Source: Lysinibacillus capsici (GTDB lineage: Bacteria > Bacillota > Bacilli > Bacillales_A > Planococcaceae). Taken from it: a stretch of DNA of 64,000 nucleotides. The stretch covers positions 62,001 through 126,000 of the forward strand of contig NZ_PXXX01000013.1 of the NCBI RefSeq assembly GCF_003367505.1, given 5' to 3'. The notes beneath the pieces were generated by a model that worked only from the letters and a program-made list of their open reading frames with translations, was not told the DNA's origin and did no database searches. This document shows positions 28,015-37,531 of this stretch, piece by piece (position 1 is the stretch's first letter; each line of letters opens with the position of its first letter). The position numbers and the translations under genes were made by a program.

Positions 28015-29673
28015 ATGACTAAAATTTCTAGAATAAACACAAAGGTGGGATTCACTATTTTCTTTAAAACATTAACACTCCAAGCCCGCTTTGCCTATTA
28101 CAGCAGTTTTTTAATTTTTATTATTGTTATTTTAGCAGGCATCCTCTTTTATATGACCATATCTGATGCATTGCAAACACAAATTGGAAACCGGGCACTA
28201 TATTTGGCGGAAACAACGGCTAGCAGGGGTGATGTAATTGAAGCGTTTCATACAAATAACCCTTCCGAAAGTCTGCAAAAAATTAGCAAAGAGATTATGC
28301 TTGCTGCAAAAGCTACTTATGTTGTAATAGGAGATAAAAATGGTATACGCTACACCCATCCTATCGCTGACCGTATTGGTAAATCGATGGTCGGAGATGA
28401 TAATGACCGAGCATTAATCAACGGTGAGTCTTATATTTCCATTGCAAATGGTTCAATGGGACAATCCATTCGTGGGAAAGCACCTATCTTAGACTCAAAT
28501 GGATCGATTATTGGTGTTGTTTCAATTGGTTACTTAACAAGTGAATTAGATCGCTTATATTTTTTATACCTTGATAATATTTTTTATACGATGGTTATTG
28601 CACTAGGCATTGGTATTATCGGCTCTATTTTTTTATCCCGAAACATTAAAAAGCAAATTTTTAATCTGGAGCCAAGTGAAATTGCCAGTCTATTAACAGA
28701 AAAAAATACTTTAATTGAATCAGTTCGTGAAGCTATTATTACGGTAAATCAGAAAGGTGAAATTACGACCCTAAACAATGCTGCCGCGAAAATCTTACAT
28801 TTAACGGATTCAGCTTCTATCATGGGCGATAATATCGAACAGCATATACCAAACACACATCTGCTTAACGTATTAATGAAGGGTGAAAAACAACTTGATA
28901 AATTGATGATTGTTAATGGTCATGAAATTATTGTTAACCGTGTACCTATGAAGGTGAATGGTAAAGTTGTCGGCGCAGTTGCAAGTTTCCGATTACAATC
29001 AGAAATAGAACAAATGGCTATCGAATTATCACAAGTAAAGCAATATACAGAAGCTTTACGTGCTCAAACACATGAGTTTAATAATGTCCTTTACACAATA
29101 TCAGGCCTTATTCAATTAAATGCATCTGATGAAGCACTATCTATTATTCATAAAGAGGTACAAGGACATTCTTCTCTAACCCAATTTATAACAAAGCGTG
29201 TAAAGGACCCATTTTTAAATGGTTTAATTATCGGATTTTTTAATCGTGCACGTGAATTAAAAATCAAGTTGATTTTTGATGAGGATAGTTATTTAGAAAC
29301 ATTCCCTGAAAGCATCGAAAAAAGCTTAATTATTTCCATTATTGGAAATTTATTAACCAATGCTTTTGAAGAGGTTGAAAAAAACAAAGAGCGACAGCCA
29401 ATTATTAGACTTTTTATATTTGATAATGGAGAGGAAATCATCTTTGAGGTTGAGGACTCGGGACAAGGTTTTGCACAAGAAAAACTAGACGTGCTATTTT
29501 CAGAAAATATTTCTACGAAAGATAGTAAGCATCGAGGCTATGGATTAAGGAAAGTCATTTCCAGTATCCAAGATTTAAACGGTACTCTTGCTCTTGAAGA
29601 AGGAGATTTAGGAGGTGCCCTATTTATCGTATCTATTAGCAAAAGGGGGACTATGATCCATGAACAATATTGA
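28015..29673 (+). CDS. CitA/DcuS-family sensor histidine kinase (CitS-like)
   Basis: Membrane kinase of up to 552 residues. Order: helix (about 30-50), extracytoplasmic sensor domain of the CitA/DcuS PAS type (with GVVSIGYLTSELDRLY at its end), second helix (about 190-210), cytoplasmic PAS, phosphorylation His in QTHEFNNVLYTISGLIQL, and HATPase with N box GNLLTNAFEEVE and G boxes EDSGQGF and HRGYGLRKV. The ATG at 28015 has no ribosome site, whereas AAAGGTGG is ideally spaced for ATT at 28057 (see findings). It overlaps its response regulator by 14 bases. Confidence 0.9.
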   Translation: MTKISRINTKVGFTIFFKTLTLQARFAYYSSFLIFIIVILAGILFYMTISDALQTQIGNRALYLAETTASRGDVIEAFHTNNPSESLQKISKEIMLAAKATYVVIGDKNGIRYTHPIADRIGKSMVGDDNDRALINGESYISIANGSMGQSIRGKAPILDSNGSIIGVVSIGYLTSELDRLYFLYLDNIFYTMVIALGIGIIGSIFLSRNIKKQIFNLEPSEIASLLTEKNTLIESVREAIITVNQKGEITTLNNAAAKILHLTDSASIMGDNIEQHIPNTHLLNVLMKGEKQLDKLMIVNGHEIIVNRVPMKVNGKVVGAVASFRLQSEIEQMAIELSQVKQYTEALRAQTHEFNNVLYTISGLIQLNASDEALSIIHKEVQGHSSLTQFITKRVKDPFLNGLIIGFFNRARELKIKLIFDEDSYLETFPESIEKSLIISIIGNLLTNAFEEVEKNKERQPIIRLFIFDNGEEIIFEVEDSGQGFAQEKLDVLFSENISTKDSKHRGYGLRKVISSIQDLNGTLALEEGDLGGALFIVSISKRGTMIHEQY

Positions 29674-30349
29674 AGTGCTAGTAATTGAAGATGATGTACG
29701 TGTAGCAGATGTACATTGTCGTTTTTTAGAAAAAATTGAAGGCTTTACAGTAATTGCACGGGCAAGTACGGGAGAAGAAGCTTTAGATTGGCTTCAATCA
29801 TTTTCACCACACCTTATATTACTCGATGTCTTTTTGCCAGATATACTGGGAGTAGATTTAATTGATAAAATCCAAGAAGTGAGCCCAACAAGTAGTATTA
29901 TTTTGATTACCGCAGCTACAGAGGCACATATAGTACAGAAAGCTTATCAGAAAAATGTTACTGATTACATTTTAAAGCCATTTACATTCGAACAGCTAAA
30001 AGAGAGTATAGAAAAATTCCGTTACAAGTATCTATTGCTGAAAAATAATGAGAAATTTACACATGAAAAAATTCAATACCTTTGGCCAAAAGCAGGTTCA
30101 TCCCCCCTTCAAGAAACACCGTTATTATTACCAAAAGGGATAGATCCAACAACAATGAATCATGTTATCAACCATTTAAGTATAATGGAGAATGGTAGTA
30201 CAGCTGAGCTGTTGGGAAAGAATATAGGTGTCAGCCGTTCCACCGCTCGTCGTTATTTAGAATTTTTAGTTACACAAAAGCAGGTCTATACCGAACTGAC
30301 TTATGGTACAGTTGGGCGTCCTGAACGACGATACTTTATTTCCACATAA
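29660..30349 (+). CDS. CitB/DcuR-family response regulator (CitT-like)
   Basis: A 229-residue regulator with a receiver domain (phospho-Asp in LILLDVFLPD, about 55; conserved Lys in YILKPFTFEQL) and a C-terminal winged-helix with the family's SRSTARRYLEFL recognition helix. AAAGGGGG inside the kinase gene supports the ATG. Probably activates the tctCBA genes just downstream; a candidate binding motif lies at 30352-30365. Confidence 0.9.
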   Translation: MNNIEVLVIEDDVRVADVHCRFLEKIEGFTVIARASTGEEALDWLQSFSPHLILLDVFLPDILGVDLIDKIQEVSPTSSIILITAATEAHIVQKAYQKNVTDYILKPFTFEQLKESIEKFRYKYLLLKNNEKFTHEKIQYLWPKAGSSPLQETPLLLPKGIDPTTMNHVINHLSIMENGSTAELLGKNIGVSRSTARRYLEFLVTQKQVYTELTYGTVGRPERRYFIST

Positions 30350-30351
30350 AC

Positions 30352-30451
30352 TTTATGAACAAAATGATGTTAATCCACATTATTATCACAATATTTCCAA
30401 AATTGAGAAGTAAGTTATAGTATGGGTAGCGCTAAATTGATAGCGCTACCA
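30352..30451 (+). promoter_or_regulatory. tctC control region: RR-box, promoter and cre-like site
   Basis: In order: TTTATGAACAAAAT (30352-30365), a motif shared with the dctP region; a weak -35 TTTCCA (30394-30399) and -10 TATAGT (30416-30421), 16 bases apart; a perfect 10-bp inverted repeat GGTAGCGCTA / TAGCGCTACC (30425-30434 / 30441-30450). The right half lies within TTGATAGCGCTACCA (30437-30451), one mismatch from the CcpA consensus WTGNAANCGNWNNCW. The hairpin plus ATTTTATTTTT could also act as a weak terminator for the regulator genes. Confidence 0.55.
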
Positions 30452-30474
30452 TTTTATTTTTAAGGGGGATTTTT

Positions 30475-31494
30475 ATGTGGAGGAACATTTCTAAAATAAT
30501 GGTAGCTGGCTTACTATTTACTAGTTTGGTTGGCTGTTCAGCATCAAATGGAGAAAAAACAGAGGGAAAGAATGCCAGTGATTATCCAAAAAGTAATATT
30601 ACCATTGTTGCTCCATCAGGTGCTGGTGGTGGCTGGGATTTAACGGCTCGTGCAGTAGCAAAAACAATGAGTGATACTGGGTTGATTGATAAGGCGATTC
30701 AAGTTGAGAATAAGCCAGGTGGTGGTGGTGCTGCCTTCATGGCAACATTTGCTACAAAGGAAGCCAATAATGATTATATGTTAATGGTTAAATCACCACC
30801 GATCCTTATAAATCATGAAAAGGCTGAAGGAAATAGTAAATTTGGCTATAAGGATACTACACCTTTAGCACAATTAACACGGGACTATGGCGCAATCGTT
30901 GTTAGAAAGGATTCTCCTTTCCAAACGCTTGCAGATGTTTTAAATGCCATGAAAACTTCACCAAAAGATGTCACATTAGCAGGTGGGTCTGCACCAGGTT
31001 CGATGGATCATCTAGTAGGAATTATCCCGGCTTATAAAGCGGGGATTGACTTAAAAACAATTAAATATGTTTCTTATGATGGTGGCGGTGAGGCGGTTAC
31101 AGCATTATTAGGTGGCAATGCGGATGTAATTGCAACAGATGCCTCCACAATTGCTACTTATGTTAAATCCGGAGATGTTCGTGTATTAGCTGTCAGTTCC
31201 TCTGAACGCTTAGAAGGTGAGCTAGCAGAGGTTCCTACTTTTAAAGAAGCCGGTATTGATGAGGAGTTTACAATTTGGCGTGGTATCTTTGGTCCAAAAA
31301 ATATGAGTGAAGATGCGATTGCCTATTGGTCTGAAAAATTACAGGCAATGTCTGAATCAAAAGAATGGCAAGCTGAGGTGACACGTAATGGCTGGCAAGC
31401 AGAATACCGTAATGCGGAAGAATTTACAGCTTATCTAGACAGTCAAAATAAAATAATCATTGAACTACTAACAGCTCTTGGTATGCAAAAATAA
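30475..31494 (+). CDS. tctC: Tripartite tricarboxylate transporter binding lipoprotein (TctC)
   Basis: Extracytoplasmic binding protein of 339 residues in the Bug/TctC family. Lipobox LVGC near residue 22 anchors it. Family motifs follow: NITIVAPSGAGGGWDLTARA, NKPGGGGAAFMA and GSAPGSMDHL. It delivers citrate or a related tricarboxylate to TctAB. AAGGGGG precedes the ATG. An inverted repeat sits between it and tctB, which may let it be made in excess. Confidence 0.92.
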   Translation: MWRNISKIMVAGLLFTSLVGCSASNGEKTEGKNASDYPKSNITIVAPSGAGGGWDLTARAVAKTMSDTGLIDKAIQVENKPGGGGAAFMATFATKEANNDYMLMVKSPPILINHEKAEGNSKFGYKDTTPLAQLTRDYGAIVVRKDSPFQTLADVLNAMKTSPKDVTLAGGSAPGSMDHLVGIIPAYKAGIDLKTIKYVSYDGGGEAVTALLGGNADVIATDASTIATYVKSGDVRVLAVSSSERLEGELAEVPTFKEAGIDEEFTIWRGIFGPKNMSEDAIAYWSEKLQAMSESKEWQAEVTRNGWQAEYRNAEEFTAYLDSQNKIIIELLTALGMQK

Positions 31495-31516
31495 CGAATC
31501 GTTTTTTTTAAAAAGG

Positions 31517-31551
31517 CACAAGTATTTCCATTAAATATAGAACTACTTGTG
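31517..31551 (+). repeat. Intercistronic inverted repeat tctC-tctB
   Basis: CACAAGTA and TACTTGTG, 8-bp arms 19 bases apart, without a good T-run. It could slow 3' decay of tctC mRNA or attenuate tctBA. Weak on its own. Confidence 0.35.
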
Positions 31552-31586
31552 TAACTTTATCTATTTTCAATGGAGGTGTAAAACGG

Positions 31587-32063
31587 TTGAGCTATACATT
31601 TGATAAAACATTTAGCATTACCCTCTTAGCACTTAGTATTTTGTTTATTTTTCAAGCAACACAGATTTCTGATAGTGCTTATGGGTCTACAGTTGGTCCC
31701 AAAATTTTTCCATTAGGTTTAGGTATTATTTTAGGTTTATTAAGTCTTCAATTATTTTATGAATCATGGAAAAAAGCTGTGAGAGAGCGAGTCACAGGAG
31801 GACCAACTACTTCTTCTAAAATATCTTCAACAGAGCTCAAAAAGTTCTTAATTATTTTAGGTAGCGCTCTTGCGTATGTATTTTTCCTTGAAAAAATTGG
31901 CTATATGATAACAACATTTTTATTTTTGTGTATTAGTTTCCAAACAATGGAACGTACTAAACTTATTTATTCAATTATTATTGCAGCTGGATTTTCACTG
32001 GGCGTCTATTATTTATTTACAAGTTTACTAGGAGGGTCATTGCCTAGTTTCCCAATTTTTTAG
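31587..32063 (+). CDS. tctB: Tripartite tricarboxylate transporter small subunit (TctB)
   Basis: A 158-residue four-helix membrane protein of the TctB family (GPKIFPLGLGIILGLLSLQL). It starts at TTG 31587, with GGAGGTG eight bases upstream. Fifteen bases separate it from tctA. TctB is the small membrane component of the Na+- or H+-driven uptake system. Confidence 0.88.
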   Translation: MSYTFDKTFSITLLALSILFIFQATQISDSAYGSTVGPKIFPLGLGIILGLLSLQLFYESWKKAVRERVTGGPTTSSKISSTELKKFLIILGSALAYVFFLEKIGYMITTFLFLCISFQTMERTKLIYSIIIAAGFSLGVYYLFTSLLGGSLPSFPIF

Positions 32064-32078
32064 TACAGGAGTGAACAT

Positions 32079-33605
32079 ATGTCGACATTGCAATTTTTAG
32101 CTGATGGATTTGCAGTTGCCCTTCAATGGCAAAACCTTTTATTCGCTCTTGTTGGTGTCATAATTGGTACAGCAGTTGGTGTACTTCCAGGTATAGGTCC
32201 AATGAGTGGAGTTGCATTATTAATCCCCGTTACAGCAACCATTACAGCTGGACTACCTACTGAGGCTGCCGCTACCAGCTCAATTATTTTACTTGCAGGG
32301 GTATACTATGGGGCCATGTATGGTGGATCAACAACTTCCATTCTATTAAACACGCCTGGTGAATCCTCATCAGTTGTGACAACATTGGATGGCTATCAAA
32401 TGGCTAAACAAGGTCGTGCTGGAAGTGCTCTTTCTATCGCGGCCATTGGCTCATTTTGTGCAGGCGTTGTAGCACTACTAGGTCTGATATTATTAGCTAA
32501 TCCATTGTCAAAATTAGCACTTAAATTTGGACCCGCAGAATACTTTTCTTTGATGTTATTAGGACTTGCAGCAGTAAGTGGCCTAGCAGGACGTTCTATT
32601 ACCAAAGCTTTAATTATGACTGTTTTAGGGCTTATGCTCGGAACAGTTGGTATTGATGCCGTATCAGGTATAGAACGTTTTACATTTGGTCAGCCAATGC
32701 TGTTCTCTGGCATTGAATTTTTAACCATCGCTGTTGGTTTATTTGCATTAGGCGAAGTATTTAAAACCATTCTTGAAAAAGAAGAAGAGGATGGTCAATT
32801 AGCCAAAATTAATCGTGTATTACCAACAAAGCAAGATTTAAAGGATAGTGCTGTTCCTATTGCTCGCGGCTCCTTATTAGGCTTTTTCATCGGCGTATTA
32901 CCCGGCGCAGGCGCAACACTTGCCTCATTCTTTTCTTATATTACCGAGAAAAAATTCAGTAAAACACCCGAGCAATTTGGAAAAGGTCATATTGCGGGTG
33001 TAGCTGGACCTGAATCAGCGAACAATGCTGCATCAGGCGGTGCAATGATCCCATTACTAACTTTAGGAATTCCCGGCTCAGGTACTACTGCTATTTTAAT
33101 GGGTGCACTTATTATGTATAATATTCAGCCAGGTCCATTATTATTTGATGAACATCCTCAAGTTGCTTGGGGATTAATTGCCAGTATGTTTATTGGAAAT
33201 TTAATGTTATTAGCATTAAATATGCCTTTGGTCCGCATTTTTGCCAAAATCATCGAAACACCTAAAAAATATTTATTGCCTATTATTATTGCAATTTCAA
33301 TTTTTGGAGTTTATGCCGTACAATTCGCCACGTTTGATTTATTTTTATTAGTAGCTTGTGGTGTACTTGGTTATCTATTTGCTAAAAATGATTACCCAGT
33401 AGCTCCATTAGTACTTGCATTAGTACTAGGGCCGATGATTGAAAATAATATGCGCCGTGCATTAACCATTTCGAATGGAGACTTTTCTATTTTTATAATA
33501 AAGCCTTTATCATTACTATTTTTAGTGGTTGCCATTTCTTGGTTACTTATACCACTGATTATGAAAATACGTGGTAAAAATGTACTTATTAATGAAGAAG
33601 GATAA
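32079..33605 (+). CDS. tctA: Tripartite tricarboxylate transporter large subunit (TctA)
   Basis: Main permease of 508 residues, about twelve helices. TctA signatures GVLPGIGPMSGVALLIP, YGAMYGGSTTSILLNTPGE, GFFIGVLPGAGATLASFFSY and LTLGIPGSGTTAILMGAL show the internal duplication of the family. AGGAG precedes the ATG. Ends the transporter operon, followed by a strong terminator. Confidence 0.95.
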   Translation: MSTLQFLADGFAVALQWQNLLFALVGVIIGTAVGVLPGIGPMSGVALLIPVTATITAGLPTEAAATSSIILLAGVYYGAMYGGSTTSILLNTPGESSSVVTTLDGYQMAKQGRAGSALSIAAIGSFCAGVVALLGLILLANPLSKLALKFGPAEYFSLMLLGLAAVSGLAGRSITKALIMTVLGLMLGTVGIDAVSGIERFTFGQPMLFSGIEFLTIAVGLFALGEVFKTILEKEEEDGQLAKINRVLPTKQDLKDSAVPIARGSLLGFFIGVLPGAGATLASFFSYITEKKFSKTPEQFGKGHIAGVAGPESANNAASGGAMIPLLTLGIPGSGTTAILMGALIMYNIQPGPLLFDEHPQVAWGLIASMFIGNLMLLALNMPLVRIFAKIIETPKKYLLPIIIAISIFGVYAVQFATFDLFLLVACGVLGYLFAKNDYPVAPLVLALVLGPMIENNMRRALTISNGDFSIFIIKPLSLLFLVVAISWLLIPLIMKIRGKNVLINEEG

Positions 33606-33613
33606 ATATTCTT

Positions 33614-33652
33614 AAAAATCCACTATACTTCTATGAGTATAGTGGATTTTTA
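33614..33652. terminator. Bidirectional terminator tctA / SDR gene
   Basis: AAAAATCCACTATACT and AGTATAGTGGATTTTT form a perfect 16-bp stem between converging genes. Confidence 0.92.
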
Positions 33653-33657
33653 CTATT

Positions 33658-34440
33658 CTATAATGCGTGACCAGAGCCACCATCAATATTAACAGCTGTA
33701 CCTGTAACATAGCTCGCCGCATCAGATACTAAAAAAGTGATAACGTTTGCTGCTTCTTGCGTATCACCTACACGACCCAGCGGAATTGCTTGCCCCACTT
33801 TACGAGAATATTCTTCCCACGATAAATTTGGTTCTTCCTTTTTCCATTTCTTTTCGATTTGATCACTACGAATAAGTCCTATACATACAGAATTTACTCG
33901 AATATTATCCTTCCCTAAATCCTTGCTCATCGCTTTTGTCAAGGCAAGCCCCGCAGCACGGCTTACAGTAGTTGGAAGTGAACTTGCAGGTGGAGTTTTA
34001 GCCATCACGGCAGTCACATTAACGATTGCACCGCCCCCAGCCTTTCGCATATATGGAGCAGCATATTTTGAACAATGAATAGCTCCAAATACCTTTAAAT
34101 CTAAATCTGCCTGCCACAGCTCACTACTCACCGTTTCAAAGGAATTCGCTGAAGCTGTACCAGCATTATTAATAAGAATATCCACACGTCCAAAATGCTC
34201 TACAGTACGCTCAATGAGATACTTACAATCTTTTTCTTTTGTAATGTCAGTTGGAACAATTAATACATCTACGCCTGTTTCATTTTTTATGCATCCTGCA
34301 GCCACTTGCAGTTGTTTTTCACCACGAGCGCAAAGTACAACCTGTGCACCCTCTTTAACAAGCTGCATGGCTGTATAATAGCCAATTCCTTTACTCGATC
34401 CTGTTATAATTGCTACTTTCCCCGTTAAATTAAGCTCCAT
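33658..34440 (-). CDS. SDR-fold protein lacking the catalytic Ser-Tyr-Lys
   Basis: Rossmann protein of 260 residues with the nucleotide loop TGSSKGIG (13-20), NNAG (91-94) and the C-terminal NIDGGSGHAL. The usual YxxxK active site is T157-V-S-R161 (ITT-type LPTTVSRAAG), and the catalytic Ser position reads A144 in NVTAV. It can probably bind NAD(P)(H) but not catalyse by the standard mechanism; a related divergent SDR subfamily may use other residues. The -10 TATAAT lies at 34480-34475. It is alone, converging on tctA. Confidence 0.8.
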   Translation of the reverse strand: MELNLTGKVAIITGSSKGIGYYTAMQLVKEGAQVVLCARGEKQLQVAAGCIKNETGVDVLIVPTDITKEKDCKYLIERTVEHFGRVDILINNAGTASANSFETVSSELWQADLDLKVFGAIHCSKYAAPYMRKAGGGAIVNVTAVMAKTPPASSLPTTVSRAAGLALTKAMSKDLGKDNIRVNSVCIGLIRSDQIEKKWKKEEPNLSWEEYSRKVGQAIPLGRVGDTQEAANVITFLVSDAASYVTGTAVNIDGGSGHAL

Positions 34441-34465
34441 TATTAAATCCTCCCTTACTTTCTAC

Positions 34466-34506
34466 AATGCTATCATTATAGCATTTATCGATTATTCAGA
34501 ATAATC
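34466..34506 (-). promoter_or_regulatory. SDR gene promoter flanked by two dyads
   Basis: Minus-strand TATAAT at 34480-34475 sits inside ATGCTATCATTATAGCAT, and a second dyad GATTATT-CAG-AATAATC (34490-34506) covers the -35 zone. No good -35 hexamer is present, which suggests an activator or repressor site. Confidence 0.4.
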
Positions 34507-34660
34507 AAAGGAGCTTGTAAAAGGTAGAAATACGATTTAAAAGCTATAATAATTGAATATTTTCCATGAGGAGCTACTTATTACTTATCATTATCATTCA
34601 AGCCTGTTACGGGAAAAAGCTAATAGAAAAATTAATTGTTCATATAAAACATTGGCTAAA
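34507..34660. other. Non-coding stretch with Fur-box-like sequence
   Basis: AT-rich DNA upstream of the SDR promoter. The minus strand has TGATAATGATAAGTA near 34580-34595, with a perfect left Fur half-site TGATAAT and a poor right half. A 36-codon ATG frame here lacks a ribosome site and I do not count it as a gene. Confidence 0.3.
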
Positions 34661-34706
34661 AAAAGAGTGTAGATAAGCGAATGTCTCGCTTTATCTACAC
34701 TCCTTT
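34661..34706 (-). terminator. Terminator of the pdh operon
   Basis: GAGTGTAGATAAAGCGA pairs with TCGCTTATCTACACTC with one bulge, then TTTTTTT in minus-strand RNA just after pdhD. Confidence 0.9.
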
Positions 34707-34713
34707 ATTCAAA

Positions 34714-36129
34714 TTATTTTTTCGCTACAATGTGGATTGGGTTGCCAAGTAATACTTCAGCAGTTTCCATTGTAATTTCACCTAATGTTGGGTGAGCGTG
34801 AATTGTTAATGCGATATCCTCAGCAGTCATGCCGCCTTCAATTGCTAAGCCCATTTCAGCGATCATATCAGATGCACCAGCACCTACGATTTGAGCACCA
34901 ATTAATAAGCCGTCTTCTTTACGAGCAACAAGTTTCACGAAACCTTCTGATTGGTTTAATGCAAGAGCACGACCATTTGCTGCGAATGGGAATTTCGCTG
35001 CAGTGTATTCAATGCCTTCAGCTTTTGCTTGTTCTTCGTTGTAACCAACTGTCGCCATTTCTGGATCTGTGAAACATACAGCCGGCACAGCAAGATAATC
35101 AACTACTGATTTTTCACCCGCAATTGCTTCAGCAGCAACTTTACCTTCGTAAGATGCTTTATGTGCAAGTTGTGGACCTGCTACGATATCACCGATTGCA
35201 TAGATGTTTGGAATATTTGTACGACATTGTTTGTCAACATTGATTAGACCACGTTCACCGAATTCAACTCCGATTTCAGCAAGGCCCATTTCATCTGTAT
35301 TTGGACGACGTCCTACAGTAACTAATACGTAATCAGCTTCAACTTTTTTCTCTTCTCCGCCTACTTCATAAGTTACTACTACGCCGTTTTCAGTTTCTTC
35401 TACGCCTTTTGCAGATGCGTTAACTTCAATTTCAACGCCTTTCTTTTTAAGGCCTTTTTTCACGATTTGCGTCATTTGTTTTTCGAAGCCAGCTAAAATA
35501 TCTTTTCCGCCTTCAATAATTGTTACTTGAGAGCCAAGGTTCGCATAAGCTGATCCAAGCTCAGTACCAATATAACCGCCACCGATAACAACTAATTTAC
35601 CAGGTACTTCTTGTAGAGAAAGTGCACCAGTAGAATTTAATACACGATCAGTGAATTTGAATGTTGGAATTTCAACTGGACGAGAACCTGTTGCAATAAT
35701 GACATTGTTAAATGTGTAAGTTTGAGCAGATTCACCATTGATGATACGCACTGAATGAGCGTCAACGAAATAAGCTTCACCTTGTACTATTTCAACTTTG
35801 TTACCTTTAAGTAAGCCTTCAACACCGCCAGTTAATTTCTTAACAACGCTGTCTTTAAATGCTTGTGCTTTTGAGAAGTCTAATTTCACATCAGAAGCGA
35901 TGATTCCCATGTCATCTGAATGTTTAGCTTGCTCAAAACGGTGACCTACTGAAATTAATGCTTTTGATGGGATACAACCTACGTTTAAGCACACTCCACC
36001 AAGTACATTTTTTTCAACGATTGTTACTTTTTGGCCAGTTTGAGCTGCACGAATTGCTGCTACATATCCTCCAGGACCTGAACCAATGACAAGAGTATCT
36101 GTTTCGATTGGGAAATCTCCTACTACCAT
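34714..36129 (-). CDS. pdhD: Dihydrolipoyl dehydrogenase (E3, PdhD)
   Basis: FAD-disulfide oxidoreductase of 471 residues that reoxidises dihydrolipoamide on E2 with NAD+. FAD loop [13 protein letters not shown], redox cysteines [16 protein letters not shown] loop [10 protein letters not shown] and C-terminal active-site HAHPTLGE are all present. The ribosome site GGAGG lies in the last codons of pdhC, five bases before this ATG's leader, so the genes are coupled. E3 may also serve 2-oxoglutarate dehydrogenase. Confidence 0.97.
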   Translation of the reverse strand: MVVGDFPIETDTLVIGSGPGGYVAAIRAAQTGQKVTIVEKNVLGGVCLNVGCIPSKALISVGHRFEQAKHSDDMGIIASDVKLDFSKAQAFKDSVVKKLTGGVEGLLKGNKVEIVQGEAYFVDAHSVRIINGESAQTYTFNNVIIATGSRPVEIPTFKFTDRVLNSTGALSLQEVPGKLVVIGGGYIGTELGSAYANLGSQVTIIEGGKDILAGFEKQMTQIVKKGLKKKGVEIEVNASAKGVEETENGVVVTYEVGGEEKKVEADYVLVTVGRRPNTDEMGLAEIGVEFGERGLINVDKQCRTNIPNIYAIGDIVAGPQLAHKASYEGKVAAEAIAGEKSVVDYLAVPAVCFTDPEMATVGYNEEQAKAEGIEYTAAKFPFAANGRALALNQSEGFVKLVARKEDGLLIGAQIVGAGASDMIAEMGLAIEGGMTAEDIALTIHAHPTLGEITMETAEVLLGNPIHIVAKK

Positions 36130-36134
36130 TTTTG

Positions 36135-37484
36135 TTACGCCTCCATTAATAATAATTCTGGCTCACTTAACAAACGCTTTAAATGATTTAAAGCATTTTG
36201 CGCAGTGGCTCCATCGATCATACGATGATCAAAGCTCAATGATAATGCTAACACAGGTGCGGCTACAATTTCACCATTTTTTATTACAGGTTTTTCTGAA
36301 ATTCGACCAATACCTAGAATTGCTACTTCAGGATGGTTAATAACTGGTGTAAACCATTGTCCTCCTGCAGAGCCAATATTCGTAATGGACATGGAAGCAC
36401 CTTTCATTTCATGTGGTGCTAGCTTACCTTCACGGGCTTTTGTCGCTAATTCATTAATTTCATTAGACACTGCAAATACAGATTTACGATCTGCATGCTT
36501 AATAACTGGTACTAGTAAGCCTCTTTCAGTATCTGCTGCAATACCAATGTTATAGTAATGCTTTTGGATAATTTCTTGTGTTGCATCATCTAAAGAGCGA
36601 TTAAATTCTGGGAACTCGCGTAAAGTTGAAATAAGTGCTTTCACTACATATGGTAAGTATGTTAATTTAACACCTTTTTCGGCAGCGATATCTTTGAATT
36701 TTTTACGATGTGCTACAAGAGCTGTTACATCGACTTCATCCATTAGTGTAACATGAGGAGCCGTTTGTTTCGAGTGTACCATTGCTTTTGCAATCGCTTT
36801 TCGAATACCTGACATTTTTTCACGAGTCTCTGGGAAATCCCCCTCAAGAACTACTGGTGCTGCTGGTGTAGACGTTTCTTGTTGAACTGTATCTTCTGAT
36901 GTTTCGATATTTGTAGTTTCAGCCTCTACAGTGCCTCCACCTTTTAAGAAGTTTTCAATATCTTCTTTAAGGATTCGACCGTTTTTGCCTGTACCCTTCA
37001 CTTCACGAATATTTACATCGTTATCACGGGCAAATTTACGTACAGAAGGCATCGCGATCACACGTTTTGTTTCATCAACTACTGTCTCCACTTTTTCTGG
37101 AGCTTTTTCGGGAGCTTTTTCTGGTGCCTTTTCCTCTTTAGCAGGAGCTTTTTCTACGTTCTGACCAGATTCAGCAGTTGCTTGAACTTGTGCCTCTGTT
37201 TTTGCTTCGGCATGATCGTCACCTTTTAGCTTTAAGTCTTCATAGCCAGGTGCGTCTAATCGGATTAAAACATCGCCAACTACGGCAACTGTTCCTTCTC
37301 CTACTAAAACTTCCTCTACTGTTCCTTCAACTGGTGAAGGGATTTCTACTACTGCTTTATCATTTTGTACTTCACAAAGAATATCGTCTTCTTTTACTGT
37401 ATCTCCAGCTTTAACGAACCATTTCACAATCTCGCCTTCGTGAATACCCTCGCCAATATCCGGTAATCTGAATTCAAATGCCAT
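36135..37484 (-). CDS. pdhC: Pyruvate dehydrogenase E2, dihydrolipoyl acetyltransferase (PdhC)
   Basis: E2 core of 449 residues. One lipoyl domain (1-77, lipoyl Lys43 in QNDKAVVEI) is followed by an Ala/Pro/Lys/Glu linker with tandem KAPE units (about 119-131), the peripheral subunit-binding domain (about 145-180, [18 protein letters not shown]) and the acetyltransferase domain with catalytic DHRMIDGA. It transfers acetyl groups to CoA. It is 47 bases after pdhB. Confidence 0.97.
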   Translation of the reverse strand: MAFEFRLPDIGEGIHEGEIVKWFVKAGDTVKEDDILCEVQNDKAVVEIPSPVEGTVEEVLVGEGTVAVVGDVLIRLDAPGYEDLKLKGDDHAEAKTEAQVQATAESGQNVEKAPAKEEKAPEKAPEKAPEKVETVVDETKRVIAMPSVRKFARDNDVNIREVKGTGKNGRILKEDIENFLKGGGTVEAETTNIETSEDTVQQETSTPAAPVVLEGDFPETREKMSGIRKAIAKAMVHSKQTAPHVTLMDEVDVTALVAHRKKFKDIAAEKGVKLTYLPYVVKALISTLREFPEFNRSLDDATQEIIQKHYYNIGIAADTERGLLVPVIKHADRKSVFAVSNEINELATKAREGKLAPHEMKGASMSITNIGSAGGQWFTPVINHPEVAILGIGRISEKPVIKNGEIVAAPVLALSLSFDHRMIDGATAQNALNHLKRLLSEPELLLMEA

Positions 37485-37531
37485 GTGTACCCATCCTTTC
37501 TATTTACTGTTGTTCAAGTTTAGAAGCTTTA

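Noticed and set aside
34568..34678. A 36-codon ATG frame starting MRSYLLLIIII
   Set aside because: No ribosome site precedes it, and it runs into the pdh terminator stem; probably chance in AT-rich DNA.
37081..37135. Tandem DNA repeat inside pdhC
   Set aside because: It encodes the expected Ala/Pro/Lys/Glu-rich flexible linker of E2 and needs no other explanation.
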